Part shown: positions 52,323 through 63,677 of the stretch, piece after piece
Layout of the letters: every line of letters begins with the position of its first letter
How positions within the stretch are numbered: the stretch's first letter is position 1
Assembly: GCA_013339765.2 (NCBI GenBank)
Contig: CM023452.1
Location: 156,303,977-156,367,976 of the forward strand
Length of the DNA stretch: 64,000 bases
From: Haemaphysalis longicornis
Taxonomy: Eukaryota > Arthropoda > Arachnida > Ixodida > Ixodidae
Direction of reading: 5' to 3'
Notes under the pieces: model-generated
The model's input: the letters and a program-made list of their open reading frames with translations, nothing else
The model's database searches: none
What the model was told of the DNA's origin: nothing
Position numbers and translations under genes: made by a program

Positions 52323-53112
52323 CTGGGACAGATGACTCTTCAGGTACATTATAAAATATCGGTGTTATAATTTTACAGCAAAGCTGTATATCTCTATCTA
52401 ATCACACCCCGTTTTAGTGCCCGTGTGGAATGAAAACTCAAGGTGCTCATACGTAGGTGCGGCTCCGTCTCGCGCGCTCATGTTTACTCAGCGGCGCGTG
52501 TTCAGCGTATGGAAAAATTTGTGAAAAATAAAAAAAGGCCTTAATTTGGGCCTCCACTTATGGATGTAAAATGTTATATTATCCTGGAAGAATGTCTTCT
52601 CAGCAATGCAGTTTTGTTTGGAGGTTAAGGAGATCGGTGTAAGTGTCTTTGTAAGCTGGCTTCCCACAGCGTGTTGCGCAGCGGAGCATGACCATCTACG
52701 GAGTGAGCGTGGTTGCAGCCCCACTTTCCAGAGTCGTGTATTGTTGTTGTTGTTCCTTTGTTTGTGGCGCATACCCACTTGGGGGATTGGCAAGGATCGG
52801 GAGCTTTATTGGGGCTACTGTGCCCGACTTAGGAAACTAAGATTTGGAGGAAAAAATAGTGAGAATAATCGCACAACAAATATAGGAATTTCTAGAATAG
52901 AAGTTGGAAGAAAAGGCTCTTCTTTCATGTGTGTACAGCTCAAATAAACTCACAAAGAGCGGCTAACAGGGTAGGCGCCTAGTCTCTAAGACGTAGCCGT
53001 GGAGGGCTGCAACCAAATTCCTGTGAGTAAACCCAAGCGAAATGTCACCAAACGAAAGTAAGACCGGCATGGAAAAGGTAAGTCCAAGTCGGCGAATTGG
53101 CTCCGCGAGGTA
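52323..53112. other. Unclassified DNA
   Basis: No gene, repeat end or tandem repeat supported. Confidence 0.35.
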
Positions 53113-53900
53113 TTTTCATTTCATTTCATTTCATTTCATTTTCCTTAAAGACCCCCAAATGAGGATATTTCATAAGGGGTGGTGTGAGCACAGAAAATAG
53201 TAATTTGTAGCCACAAAAATTTAACAGGAGAGGTGAGCCCTTACTTCGGCACTACAGAAGACGGGCTGGTGATGGCGGCGATATGGTGGGGACGGCCGTT
53301 CTAGTCCTCAGCCGCGCGGGGAAAAAAGGAGGCAGCGAAGGTGGTGGTGCGGGTGCGGTGACCTGAAACTTGAAGTGTATGACCAGTGCGATGAGATATG
53401 TACGTCGGTGGGGTGATGTAAGGTGGGCAGTTGAGTGAAGAATGAAATAATCTATGAAACAGAGAAAGGGTGGCGATGCGACGTCGAAAAGAAAGAGGCT
53501 CCAGTCCCGATTGTGATTTTAAAGATGAAATGCTGATATCGTAGGAGTATGCGCATGCCGAATGGATGAACCTGGTAGCACGGTTTTGAACAGATTCAAT
53601 TGAATCTGTTGAATAAATTTGGTGTGGGTTCCAGATGGCGCATGCGTATTGAAGTTTGGAAAGAACAAGGGATTTGTATGCAGGTTGCTTGACATGTGGT
53701 GGAGCATGGTGCAGATGACGTTTGAGAAAACCAAGCGTTCTATTGGCTGAGGCGATAATGTTGGTTACGTGAGCCTTCCACGAGAGATCATGCGACAGGA
53801 TAACACCGAGGTATTTGAACGAAGGTACCAGGTTTATTGAAACGTTAGAAATGCTGCACGGAAAAGTAAATGATTATGCCGGCAGGTAAACGATATATTT
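53113..53900 (-). pseudogene. CR1/Jockey-type LINE 3' half
   Basis: Minus strand from the gap edge: FKYLGVILSHDLSWKAHV (~53750-53805), then YKSLVLSKLQYACAIWNPHQ and VQNRATRFIHSA. This is the thumb and C-terminal region of CR1/Jockey reverse transcriptases. The frame is open for ~180 codons until TAG at 53303-53301, where the family usually has Trp-Asn; it then continues to a natural stop near 53220. The 3' untranslated end finishes in an (ATTTC)n-type microsatellite (53113-53142), typical of CR1 tails. The 5' portion is lost in the assembly gap. It may be nearly full-length beyond the gap, but this copy has at least one stop. Confidence 0.85.
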
Positions 53901-54000
53901 NNNNNNNNNNNNNNNNNNNNNNNNNNNNNNNNNNNNNNNNNNNNNNNNNNNNNNNNNNNNNNNNNNNNNNNNNNNNNNNNNNNNNNNNNNNNNNNNNNNN
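53901..54000. other. Assembly gap, 100 N
   Basis: Exactly 100 N, the convention for a scaffold join of unknown size. Sequence type changes completely across it. Confidence 0.99.
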
Positions 54001-54350
54001 TTTTAATTTCTTTAACGTTGACATCATTTAGAGCACTGGGCAGAAATCATATTGCGTCAGCACCGACCAGAGGCGGTCGCAATACTTTGTTTTAATTAGA
54101 CAGTCGGATTCCCCCTGTCCGTGCCAGTTCTGAGTCGGCTGTTTTGTGCCGGCTGAAGCAAGAACCTCCGGGCGCGAAGCCCATGGAAACAAGCACAGCT
54201 GTGGCTTTCCACAGGAAGGTCCCGACGCTGGTCAGGCTCGGCCGCACCGCCTCTAGAGTTATGGTTACGCCTGTCGTTTACCAACCTTTTTTTAACTTCT
54301 TTACGTTGACATTCAGAGCACTGGGAGAAATCAATTGCGTCAGCACCGAC
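54001..54350 (+). repeat. Module 1, truncated by the gap
   Basis: Starts inside the first half-repeat at the gap edge and ends CAGCACCGACC before CCTAA units. Confidence 0.85.
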
Positions 54351-54476
54351 CTAATCCTAACACCTAAACTAACCTCACCTAACCCAACCTAAACCTAACC
54401 TAACCTAAACCTAACCTAACCTACCCAACCCAACCCAACCCAACCAACCTAACCTAACCTGACATAATGCACAATG

Positions 54477-54860
54477 TATAGAGTCATAGTTACTTCTGCC
54501 GTTTAAAAGATATTTTTTAATTTCTTTACGTTGACATTTTAGAGCACTGGGCAGAAATCACATTACGTCAGCACCGACAGAGGCGGTCGCAATACTTGGT
54601 TTTAATTAGACAGTCAGATTCCCCCTGTCTGTGCCAGTTCTGAGTCGGCTGTTTTGTGCCGGCTGAAGCAAGAAACCTCGGCGCGAAGCCCATGGAAACA
54701 AGCACAGCTGGGCTTTCCACAGGAAGGTCCCACACTGGTCCAGGCTCGGCCGCACTGCCTCTAGAGTTATGGTTACGCCTGCCGTTACCACACTTTTTTT
54801 AATTTCTTTACGTTGACATTCAGAGCCTTGGGCAGAAATCATATTGCGTCAGCACCGACC
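54477..54860 (+). repeat. Module 2 (long)
   Basis: Full long module with a few small deletions in the core (for example in GAAACCTCGGCGCG). Confidence 0.9.
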
Positions 54861-55044
54861 TAACCTAAACCTAACCTAACCTAACCTAACCTAACCTCAC
54901 CTAACACCAACCTAACCTAACACTAACCTAATCTAACCTAACCTACCTAACCTAACATAACCTAACCTAAACTAGCCTAACCGACCTAACCATAACCTAA
55001 CCCAACCCAACCTAACCTAACCTAACCTAACATAATGTACAGCA

Positions 55045-55146
55045 TATAGAGTCATAGTTACTTCTGCCGTTTACCAGATCTTTTTTTAATTTATTTAACG
55101 TTGACATTCAGAGCACTGGGAGAAATCATATTGCATCAGCACCGAC
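55045..55146 (+). repeat. Module 3 (short, chimeric)
   Basis: Starts like half-repeat A (TAGAGTCATAGTTACTTCTG) and ends like half-repeat B (CATTCAGAGCACTGGGAGAA). The core is absent. Confidence 0.9.
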
Positions 55147-55386
55147 CTAACCTAACCTAACCTATCCTAACCTAACCTAACCCAACTTAACTAACCTTAC
55201 CTAACCTAACCTAATCTACCTAACCTAACCTAACCTAACCTAACCTAAACCTAACCTAACTTAACCTAACCTAAACCTACCTAACCTAACATAACCCTAA
55301 ACTAACCTAGCCTAACCTAACCTAACCTAACCCAACCCAACCCCCCAACCAACCTAACCTAACCTAACCTGACATAATGCACAATG

Positions 55387-55778
55387 TATAGAGTCATAGT
55401 TACTTCTGCCGTTTACCAAATCTTTTTTTAATTTCTTTAACGTTGACATTTAGAGCACTGGGCAGAAATCACATTACGTCAGCATCGACCAGAGGCGGTC
55501 GCAATACTTTGTTTTAATTAGACAGTCGGATTCCCCCTGTCCTTGCCAGTTCTGAGTCGGCTGTTTTGTGCCGGCTGAAGCAAGAACCTCCGGGCGCGAA
55601 GCCCATGGAAACAAGCACAGCTGTGGCTTTCCACAGGAAGGTCCCGACGCTTGGTCCAGGCTCAGCCGCACCGCCTCTAGAGTTATGGTTACGCCTGTCG
55701 TTTACCACTGCTTTTTTTTAATTTCTTACGTTGACATTCAGAGCACGGGGAAGAAATCATATTGCGTCAGCACCGACC
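55387..55778 (+). repeat. Module 4 (long)
   Basis: Complete A half, core and B half. Confidence 0.9.
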
Positions 55779-55917
55779 TAACCTAACTAACCTAACATAA
55801 CCTAACCTAACCTAACCTAACCTAACCTAACCTAACCTACCTAACCTAACCTAACCTAACCTAACCTACTAACCTAACCTAACCCAACCCAACCTAACCT
55901 AACCTAAAATGCAAGCA

Positions 55918-56016
55918 TATAGAGTCATAGTTACTTCTGCCGTTTACCAGATCTTTTTTTATTTCTTTAACGTTGACATTCAGAGCACTGGGAGAAATAT
56001 TGCGTCAGCACCGACC
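55918..56016 (+). repeat. Module 5 (short, chimeric)
   Basis: Same A-to-B chimera as module 3. Confidence 0.9.
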
Positions 56017-56061
56017 TAACCTAACCTAACCTATCCTAACCTAACCTAACCCAACTTAACC

Positions 56062-56473
56062 CAGTGGCGGTCCCAAGGGGGGGGCGAAGGGGGCGATCGC
56101 CCCCCCCAAAAAAGGTCCTCAGCTTCTTATTTTTTGTTTTTTTTTTCGGAAGCATTCCACTTGCGCGAGGTTAAATCCCACTTGTGTGAGGTCGCAAACG
56201 TGTTGCGACCGTCAGAAATGCGGGCTGGAGTCAGCCGTTGCACCGCCTACGGGGAGTCAAAAACCACTGTGTCGCAAAGTGATTTGTGCGCAAGCGGGTT
56301 ACATGACATACGCGCACATGCCGGCATGGTTATCACCTCCTCCGCAGAACTGGCGCAAGGAGAGGAGCGGTTCTTATTCGCCCCACAAAAAAAAAAAAAT
56401 CGCCCCCTCCCCCCCCCCCCCCAAAAAAAAAAAAATTCGCCCCCCCTAAAACCAATCTCTGGGACCGCTACTG
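56062..56473. mobile_element. hAT-type non-autonomous element inserted in the CCTAA array
   Basis: 8-bp duplication ACTTAACC on both sides (56054-56061 and 56474-56481), itself a variant telomere repeat. Inverted ends CAGTGGCGGTCCCA and, reversed, CAGTAGCGGTCCCAGAG, followed by G/C-runs. The 8-bp TSD and CAGTGGCGG termini are typical of hAT. 412 bp, no transposase. Confidence 0.9.
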
Positions 56474-56588
56474 ACTTAACCTAACCTAACCTAACATAAC
56501 CTAACCTAGCCTAACCTAACCTAACCTAACCTAACCCAACCCAACCCAACCCAACCTAACCTAACCTAACCTGACATAATGCTCAGCA

Positions 56589-56976
56589 TATAGAGTCATA
56601 GTTACTTCTGCCGTTTACCACCGCTTTTTTTAATTTTTTTACGTTGACATTTAGAGCACTGGGCAGAAATCACATTGCGTCAGCACCGACCTGAGGCGGT
56701 CGCAATACTTTGTTTTAATTAGACAGTCGGATTCCCCCTGTCCGTGCCAGTTCTGAGTCGGCTGTTTTGTGCCGGCTGAAGCAAGAACCTCCGGGCGCGA
56801 AGCCCATGGAAACAAGCACAGCTGTGGCTTTCCACAGGAAGGTCCCGACGCTGGTCCAGGCTCGGCCGCACCGCCTCTAGAGTTATGGTTACGCCTGTCG
56901 TTTACCACTGCTTTTTTTAATTTCTTTACGTTGACATTCAGAGCACTGGGAGAAATCATATTGCGTCAGCACCGAC
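56589..56976 (+). repeat. Module 6 (long)
   Basis: Complete; the core begins CTGAGGCGGT, one base off the usual AGAGGCGGT. Confidence 0.9.
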
Positions 56977-57163
56977 CTAACCTAACCTAACCTAACCTAA
57001 TCTAACCTAACCTAACCCAACTTAACCTAACCTAACCTAACCTAACCTAACCTAACATAACATAACCTACCTAACCTAGCCTAGCCTAACCTAACCTAAC
57101 CTAACCTAACCCAACCCAACCCAACCCAACCTAACCTAACCTAACCTGACATAATGCACAATG

Positions 57164-57248
57164 TATAGAGTCATAGTTACTTCTGCCATTTACCAGATCT
57201 TTTTTTAATTTCTTTAACGTTGACATTTAGAGCACTGGGCAGAAATCA
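57164..57248 (+). repeat. Module 7 (broken after the A half)
   Basis: Normal up to GGGCAGAAATCACG, then passes into the corrupted block. Confidence 0.85.
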
Positions 57249-59017
57249 CGGTTGGGTGGCGTCGGTTTTTAGGGGGGTTTGGTGTTGGGTTCAGTGGTGG
57301 TTGACCGGGGGGTGGTGCTGGGGGGGGGGGGGCGGAGGAAGGGCCAGGGCCAGGGGGTTACCACAGGAAGGTAGGGGGGGTTACCACTTTTTTGGTACCC
57401 TTACGTGGTCACCAGCTAAGTAAGGGGACTTGAGGTGGGGTTAGCACCGACCTAACAAGATAAAAACTAAAACCTAAAACAAACCAAAAAAACTAACCGA
57501 CAACAAACGAAAAACAAACGCAAAAAAAAAAAACAACAAAAATCTCCACCTCTCCAAGACTACCTATAGATTGGTAGCCCCAAATGATAAAAACAAAACC
57601 AAACACACTCCACTAGAAAACAATTTACCCTTTTTAAACACAAAAACTAAAAAAAAGCAGACCACAACAATGCAAACATACCTAACCAATGTACCAACAA
57701 CACTAAAAAATAAAATGATAAAAAAAGCTAATTACATCTAACACCTAAAAAACAACCTAACTAACCTAAAAAAAAAAAATCGTTTTTTTTTATTTGTCGG
57801 GGGCTGCCCAGTTTTGCAAGCCTTTAACTCTCTTGCGGGCACCCGACACTCAAAAATAAAAAAAACCTAGCTGAACCTAACCTACAAAAAGCTTCAATTA
57901 ACTTACCATGCGCCACCTACCGAAAATCCCAAAGTTTAACCTATTGTAAAGCTCCCTAACATTAGCTTCTTTAGAAATCTTTATGCGGGAGGGCATTTGG
58001 GGGCATGGGGGGAATTGGGTTTTAATTACAAGCGGTGGTCCGTGAGAGGTCTGGTGGGGTTCTGGTGGGGGAGTGGTCCCGGGCGGGTGGGAAATCACCT
58101 TTCTTTTTTTTTCAGCCAAAAAGCTCAGTGGGACTCCCGGCTGAGTTCAGAATTTCGTTGGGGTGCAAGGTTGGGGAGAAACTGAGGAAGAGAGAGTAAT
58201 TGGACCTCTAGAGAGGGAGACAAAAAGCTGGTTTTGATACTGGCTGTAACAAATCTTAGGCGGGAGGTCTTTAGGCCGGTTTGGTCGCTTGGTGCCGGGA
58301 GAACTACCTAGAAATTAACCGGGGGTCCCAGGGGCGCGAGGCGGTTAAAAAAGTCCCTAGTTCCCCCCCAACGTAAATACACCCGCCTGCACTGTTCGTT
58401 AACTCTCACCAAAGTGGGAGGGGACGAACCTAAAAACTAAGGTAGGAGGGGATGAACCTAAGAATGGGCATTTGGAACAAAAACCGAGAGGAGGACGCTA
58501 ACTAAAAAAAAAACATAAAAAAAAAGTAAATTCTTTAGTGCGGGCTTATATCTCGTTGTAGGAAAATAATTTCTCTATAGCTCTGGCTAACATACATTTC
58601 CTACCTACCCCTTCTTGCTCGCAAACTTTTTTTTTAAACAAAAAACCTATCTTATTCGATTCTGTTTTACTGGCCCGTCGTCTGCTTGCTCTTAGATCCC
58701 CATGTTATCCCTTTCAACCTTTTCTTCTGATTCCCACGTCTGATTCTTCCTTTCCTCCCATTCAGTCGTTTCCCTCGTTTGCTTATAAACCTCCTAATAG
58801 CTTTCTTGCACATCGCTCAGCACCGATTTAGAGCCTAACCTAATCCTTTCTTCCACCTTTTTCCCGCACTTTTAAACATTAATTCTAACCTATTCTAACC
58901 TAACGATAACCCTTCTTCTAACCTAACCTAACCAAACCTAACCTAACCTAACCTAACCCAAATCCCAACCCACTTACCCAACCTAACCTAACCTGACATC
59001 AATTCCCCTCAACTTTG
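57249..59017. other. Corrupted or low-quality stretch of the satellite
   Basis: G-runs, A-runs and T-runs replace the regular repeat, yet scraps of the module survive (TTACCACAGGAAGGT, GTTAGCACCGACCTAAC, TTTTAATTA, scattered CCTAACCTAA). No gene is seen. It looks like poor consensus rather than natural decay. Confidence 0.65.
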
Positions 59018-59409
59018 TATAAAGTCATAGTTACTTCTGCCGTTTATCCACCGCTTTTTTTAATTTTTTACGTTGACGTTTAGAGCACTGGGCAGAAATC
59101 ACATTGCGTCAGCACCGACCACCTGAGGCGGTCGCAATACTTTGTTTTAATTAGACAGTCGGATTCCCCCTGTCCGTGCCAGTTCTGAGTCGGCTGTTTT
59201 GTGCCGGCTGAAGCAAGAACCTCCGGGCGCGAAGCCCATGGAAACAAGCACAGCTGTGGCTTTCCACAGGAAGGTCCCCACGCTGGTCCAGGCTCGGCCG
59301 CACTACCTCTAGAGTTATGGTTACGCCTGTCGTTTACCACCACTTTTTTTAATTTCTTTACGTTGACATTCAGAGCACTGGGAGAAATCATATTGCGTCA
59401 GCACCGACC
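59018..59409 (+). repeat. Module 8 (long)
   Basis: Complete; first module after the corrupted block, with a duplicated ACC before the core. Confidence 0.9.
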
Positions 59410-59560
59410 TAACCTAACCTAACCTAACCTAACCTCACCTAACCCAACTAACCTAACCTAACCTAACCTAACCTAACTAACCCTAACCTAACCTAACCTA
59501 ACCTAACCTAACCCAACCCAACCCAACCCAACCTAACCTAACCTGACATAACACACAACG

Positions 59561-59945
59561 TATAAAGTCATAGTTACTTCTGCCGTTTATCACCGCTTTT
59601 TTTAATTTTTTTACGTTGACGTTTAGAGCACTGGGCAGAAATCACATTGCGTCAGCACCGACCTGAGGCGGTCGCAATACTTTGTTTTAATTAGACAGTC
59701 GGATTCCCCCTGTCCGTGCCAGTTCTGAGTCCGCTGTTTTGTGCCGGCTGAAGCAAGAACCTCCGCGCGAAGCCCATGGAAACTAGCACCTGTGGCTTTC
59801 CACAGGAAGGTCCCGACGATGGTCCAGGCTCGGCCGCACCGCCTCTAGAGTTATGGTTACGCCTGTCATTTACCACTGCTTTTTTTAATTTCTTTACGTT
59901 GACATTCAGAGCACTGGGAGAAATCATATTGCGTCAGCACTGACC
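59561..59945 (+). repeat. Module 9 (long)
   Basis: Complete, with small deletions in the core (CCGCGCGAAG). Confidence 0.9.
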
Positions 59946-60122
59946 TGACCTAACCTAACCTAACCTAACCTAACCTAACCTAACCCAACTTAACCTAACC
60001 TAACCTAACCTAACCTAACATAACCTAACCTAACCTAGCCTAACCTAACCTAACCTAACCTAACCCAACCCAACCCAACCCAACCAAACCTAACCTAACC
60101 TAACCTGACATAATGCACAATG

Positions 60123-60512
60123 TATAGAGTCATAGTTACTTCTGCCGTTTACCAAATCTTTTTTTAATTTCTTTAACGTTGACATTTAGAGCACTGGGCA
60201 GAAATCACATTACGTCAGCATCGCCCAGAGGCGGTCGCAATACTTTGTTTTAATTAGACAGTCGGATTCCCCCTGTCCGTGCCAGTTCTGAGTCGGCTGT
60301 TTTGTGCCGGCTGAAGCAAGAACCTCCGGGCGCGAAGCCCATGGAAACAAGCACAGCTGTGGCTTTCCACAGGAAGGTCCCGACGCTGGTCCAGGCTCGG
60401 CCGCACCGCCTCTAGAGTTATGGTTACGCCTGTCGTTTACCACTGCTTTTTTTAATTTCTTTACGTTGACATTCAGAGCACTGGGAGAAATCATATTGCG
60501 TCAGCACCGACC
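60123..60512 (+). repeat. Module 10 (long)
   Basis: Complete. Confidence 0.9.
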
Positions 60513-60659
60513 TAACCTAACCTAACCTAACCTAACTTAACCTAACCCAACTTAACCTAACCTAACCTAACCTAACATAACCTAACCTAACCTAGCCTAA
60601 CCTAACCTAACCTAACCTAACCCAACCCAACCTAACCTAACCTAACATAATGCACAGCA

Positions 60660-60762
60660 TATAGAGTCATAGTTACTTCTGCCGTTTACCAGATCTTTTT
60701 TTTATTTCTTTAACGTTGACATTCAGAGCACTGGGAGAAATCATATTGCGTCAGCACCGACC
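60660..60762 (+). repeat. Module 11 (short, chimeric), with a 38-bp scrap after it
   Basis: Same A-to-B chimera as modules 3 and 5. At 60811-60849 a further scrap (CATTCAAGCACTAGAAATC) retains only the B-half end. Confidence 0.9.
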
Positions 60763-60989
60763 TAACCTAACCTAACCTAACCTACCTAACCCAACTTAAC
60801 CTAACCTAACCATTCAAGCACTAGAAATCTATTGCGTCAGCACCGAACCTACCTAACCTATCCCTAACCTAACCCCAACCCAAACCAACCTAACCTAACC
60901 TAACCTAACCTAACCTAACCTAACCTAACCTAACCTAACCTAACCAACCCAACCCAAACCAACCTAACCTAACCTAACCTAATAATGCA

Positions 60990-61039
60990 TATAGAGTCAT
61001 AGTTACTTCTGCCGTTTACCACCTTTTTTTAATTTTTTT

Positions 61040-61076
<37 letters not shown>

Positions 61077-61376
61077 CGTCAGCACCGACCAGAGGCGGTC
61101 GCAATACTTTGTTTTAATTAGACAGTCGGATTCCCCCTGTCCGTGCCAGTTCTGAGTCGGCTGTTTTGTGCCGGCTGAAGCAAGAACCTCCGGGCGCGAA
61201 GCCCATGGAAACAAGCACAGCCGTGGCTTTCCACAGGAAGGTCCCGACGCTGGTCCAGGCTCGGCCGCACCGCCTCTAGAGTTATGGTTACGCCTGTCGT
61301 TTACCACCGCTTTTTTTAATTTCTTTACGTTGACATTCAGAGCACTGGGAGAAATCATATTGCGTCAGCACCGACC
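60990..61376 (+). repeat. Module 12 (long)
   Basis: Complete; core bounded by AGAGGCGGT (61091) and ACCGCCTCT. Confidence 0.92.
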
Positions 61377-61533
61377 TAACCTAACCTAACCTAACCTAAC
61401 CTAACTTAACCCAACCCAACCTAACCTAACCTAACCTAACCTAACATAACCTAACCTAACCTAACCTAACCTAACCTAACCTAACCTAACCCAACCTAAC
61501 CTAACCTAACCTAACCTAACCTAACGCACTGCT

Positions 61534-61922
61534 TATAGAGTCATAGTTACTTCTGCCGTTTACCACAACTTTTTTTAATTTCTTTACGTTGACATTTAGA
61601 GCACTGGGCAGAAATCACATTGCGTCAGCACCGACCAGAGGCGGTCGCAATACTTTGTTTTAATTAGACAGTCGGATTCCCCCTGTCCGTGCCAGTTCTG
61701 AGTCGGCTGTTTTGTGCCGGCTGAAGCAAGAACCTCCGGGCGCGAAGCCCATGGAAACAAGCACAGCTGTGGCTTTCCACAGGAAGGTCCCGACGCTGGT
61801 CCAGGCTCGGCCGCACCGCCTCTAGAGTTATGGTTACGCCTGTCGTTTACCACCGCTTTTTTTAATTTCTTTACGTTGACATTCAGAGCACTGGGAGAAA
61901 TCATATTGCGTCAGCACCGACC
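61534..61922 (+). repeat. Module 13 (long)
   Basis: Complete and close to the consensus of modules 12-17. Confidence 0.92.
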
Positions 61923-62069
61923 TAACCTAACCTAACCTAACCTAACCTAACCTAACCTAACCTAACCTAACCTTACCAAAAACAACCTAACCTAACCTAA
62001 CCTAACCTAACCTAACCTAACCTAACCTAACCTAACCTAACCTAACCTAACCTAAAACCTAACACAATG

Positions 62070-62119
62070 TATAGAGTCATAGTTACTTCTGCCGTTTACC
62101 ACCTTTTTTTAATTTCTTT

Positions 62120-62156
<37 letters not shown>

Positions 62157-62456
62157 CGTCAGCACCGACCAGAGGCGGTCGCAATACTTTGTTTTAATTA
62201 GACAGTCGGATTCCCCCTGTCCGTGCCAGTTCTGAGTCGGCTGTTTTGTGCCGGCTGAAGCAAGAACCTCCGGGCGCGAAGCCCATGGAAACAAGCACAG
62301 CTGTGGCTTTCCACAGGAAGGTCCCGACGCTGGTCCAGGCTCGGCCGCACCGCCTCTAGAGTTATGGTTACGCCTGTCGTTTACCACCGCTTTTTTTAAT
62401 TTCTTTACGTTGACATTCAGAGCACTGGGAGAAATCATATTGCGTCAGCACCGACC
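62070..62456 (+). repeat. Module 14 (long)
   Basis: Complete; followed by the longest almost pure CCTAA block (62457-62582). Confidence 0.92.
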
Positions 62457-62591
62457 TAACCTAACCTAACCTAACCTAACCTAACCTAACCTAACCTAAC
62501 CTAACCTAACCTAACCTAACCTAACCTAACCTAACCTAACCTAACCTAACCTAACCTAACCTAGCCTAACCTAACCTAACCTAGCACTGCT

Positions 62592-62979
62592 TATAGAGTC
62601 ATAGTTACTTCTGCCGTTTACCACCTTTTTTTAATTTTTTTAACGTTGACATTTAGAGCACTGGGCAGAAATCACATTGCGTCAGCACCGACCAGAGGCG
62701 GTCGCAATACTTTGTTTTAATTAGACAGTCGGATTCCCCCTGTCCGTGCCAGTTCTGAGTCGGCTGTTTTGTGCCGGCTGAAGCAAGAACCTCCGGGCGC
62801 GAAGCCCATGGAAACAAGCACAGCTGTGGCTTTCCACAGGAAGGTCCCGACGCTGGTCCAGGCTCGGCCGCACCGCCTCTAGAGTTATGGTTACGCCTGT
62901 CGTTTACCACCGCTTTTTTTAATTTCTTTACGTTGACATTCAGAGCACTGGGAGAAATCATATTGCGTCAGCACCGACC
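62592..62979 (+). repeat. Module 15 (long)
   Basis: Complete. Confidence 0.92.
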
Positions 62980-63143
62980 TAACCTAACTCCTAACCTAAC
63001 CTAACCTAACCTAACCCAACCCAACCCAACCTAACCTAACCTAACCTAACATAACCTAACCTAACCTAGCCTAACCTAACCTAACCTAACCTAACCCAAC
63101 CCAACCCAACCTAACCTAACCTAACCTAACCTAACGCACTGCG

Positions 63144-63193
63144 TATAGAGTCATAGTTACTTCTGCCGTTTACCACCTTTTTTTAATTTTTTT

Positions 63194-63230
<37 letters not shown>

Positions 63231-63255
63231 CGTCAGCACCGACCAGAGGCAGTCG

Positions 63256-63289
<34 letters not shown>

Positions 63290-63530
63290 CCTGTCCGTGC
63301 CAGTTCTGAGTCGGCTGTTTTGTGCCGGCTGAAGCAAGAACCTCCGGGCGCGAAGCCCATGGAAACAAGCACAGCTGTGGCTTTCCACAGGAAGGTCCCG
63401 ACGCTGGTCCAGGCTCGGCCGCACCGCCTCTAGAGTTATGGTTACGCCTGTCGTTTACCACCGCTTTTTTTAATTTCTTTACGTTGACATTCAGAGCACT
63501 GGGAGAAATCATATTGCGTCAGCACCGACC
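63144..63530 (+). repeat. Module 16 (long)
   Basis: Complete; the core starts AGAGGCAGT, one change in the boundary repeat. Confidence 0.92.
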
Positions 63531-63677
63531 TAACCTCACCAATCCTAACCTAACCTAACCTAACCTAACCTAACCCAACCCAACCCAACCTAACCTAACC
63601 TAACCTAACCTAACCTAACCTAACCCAACCCAACCCAACCTAACCTAACCTAACCTAACCTAACATAATGCACAGCA

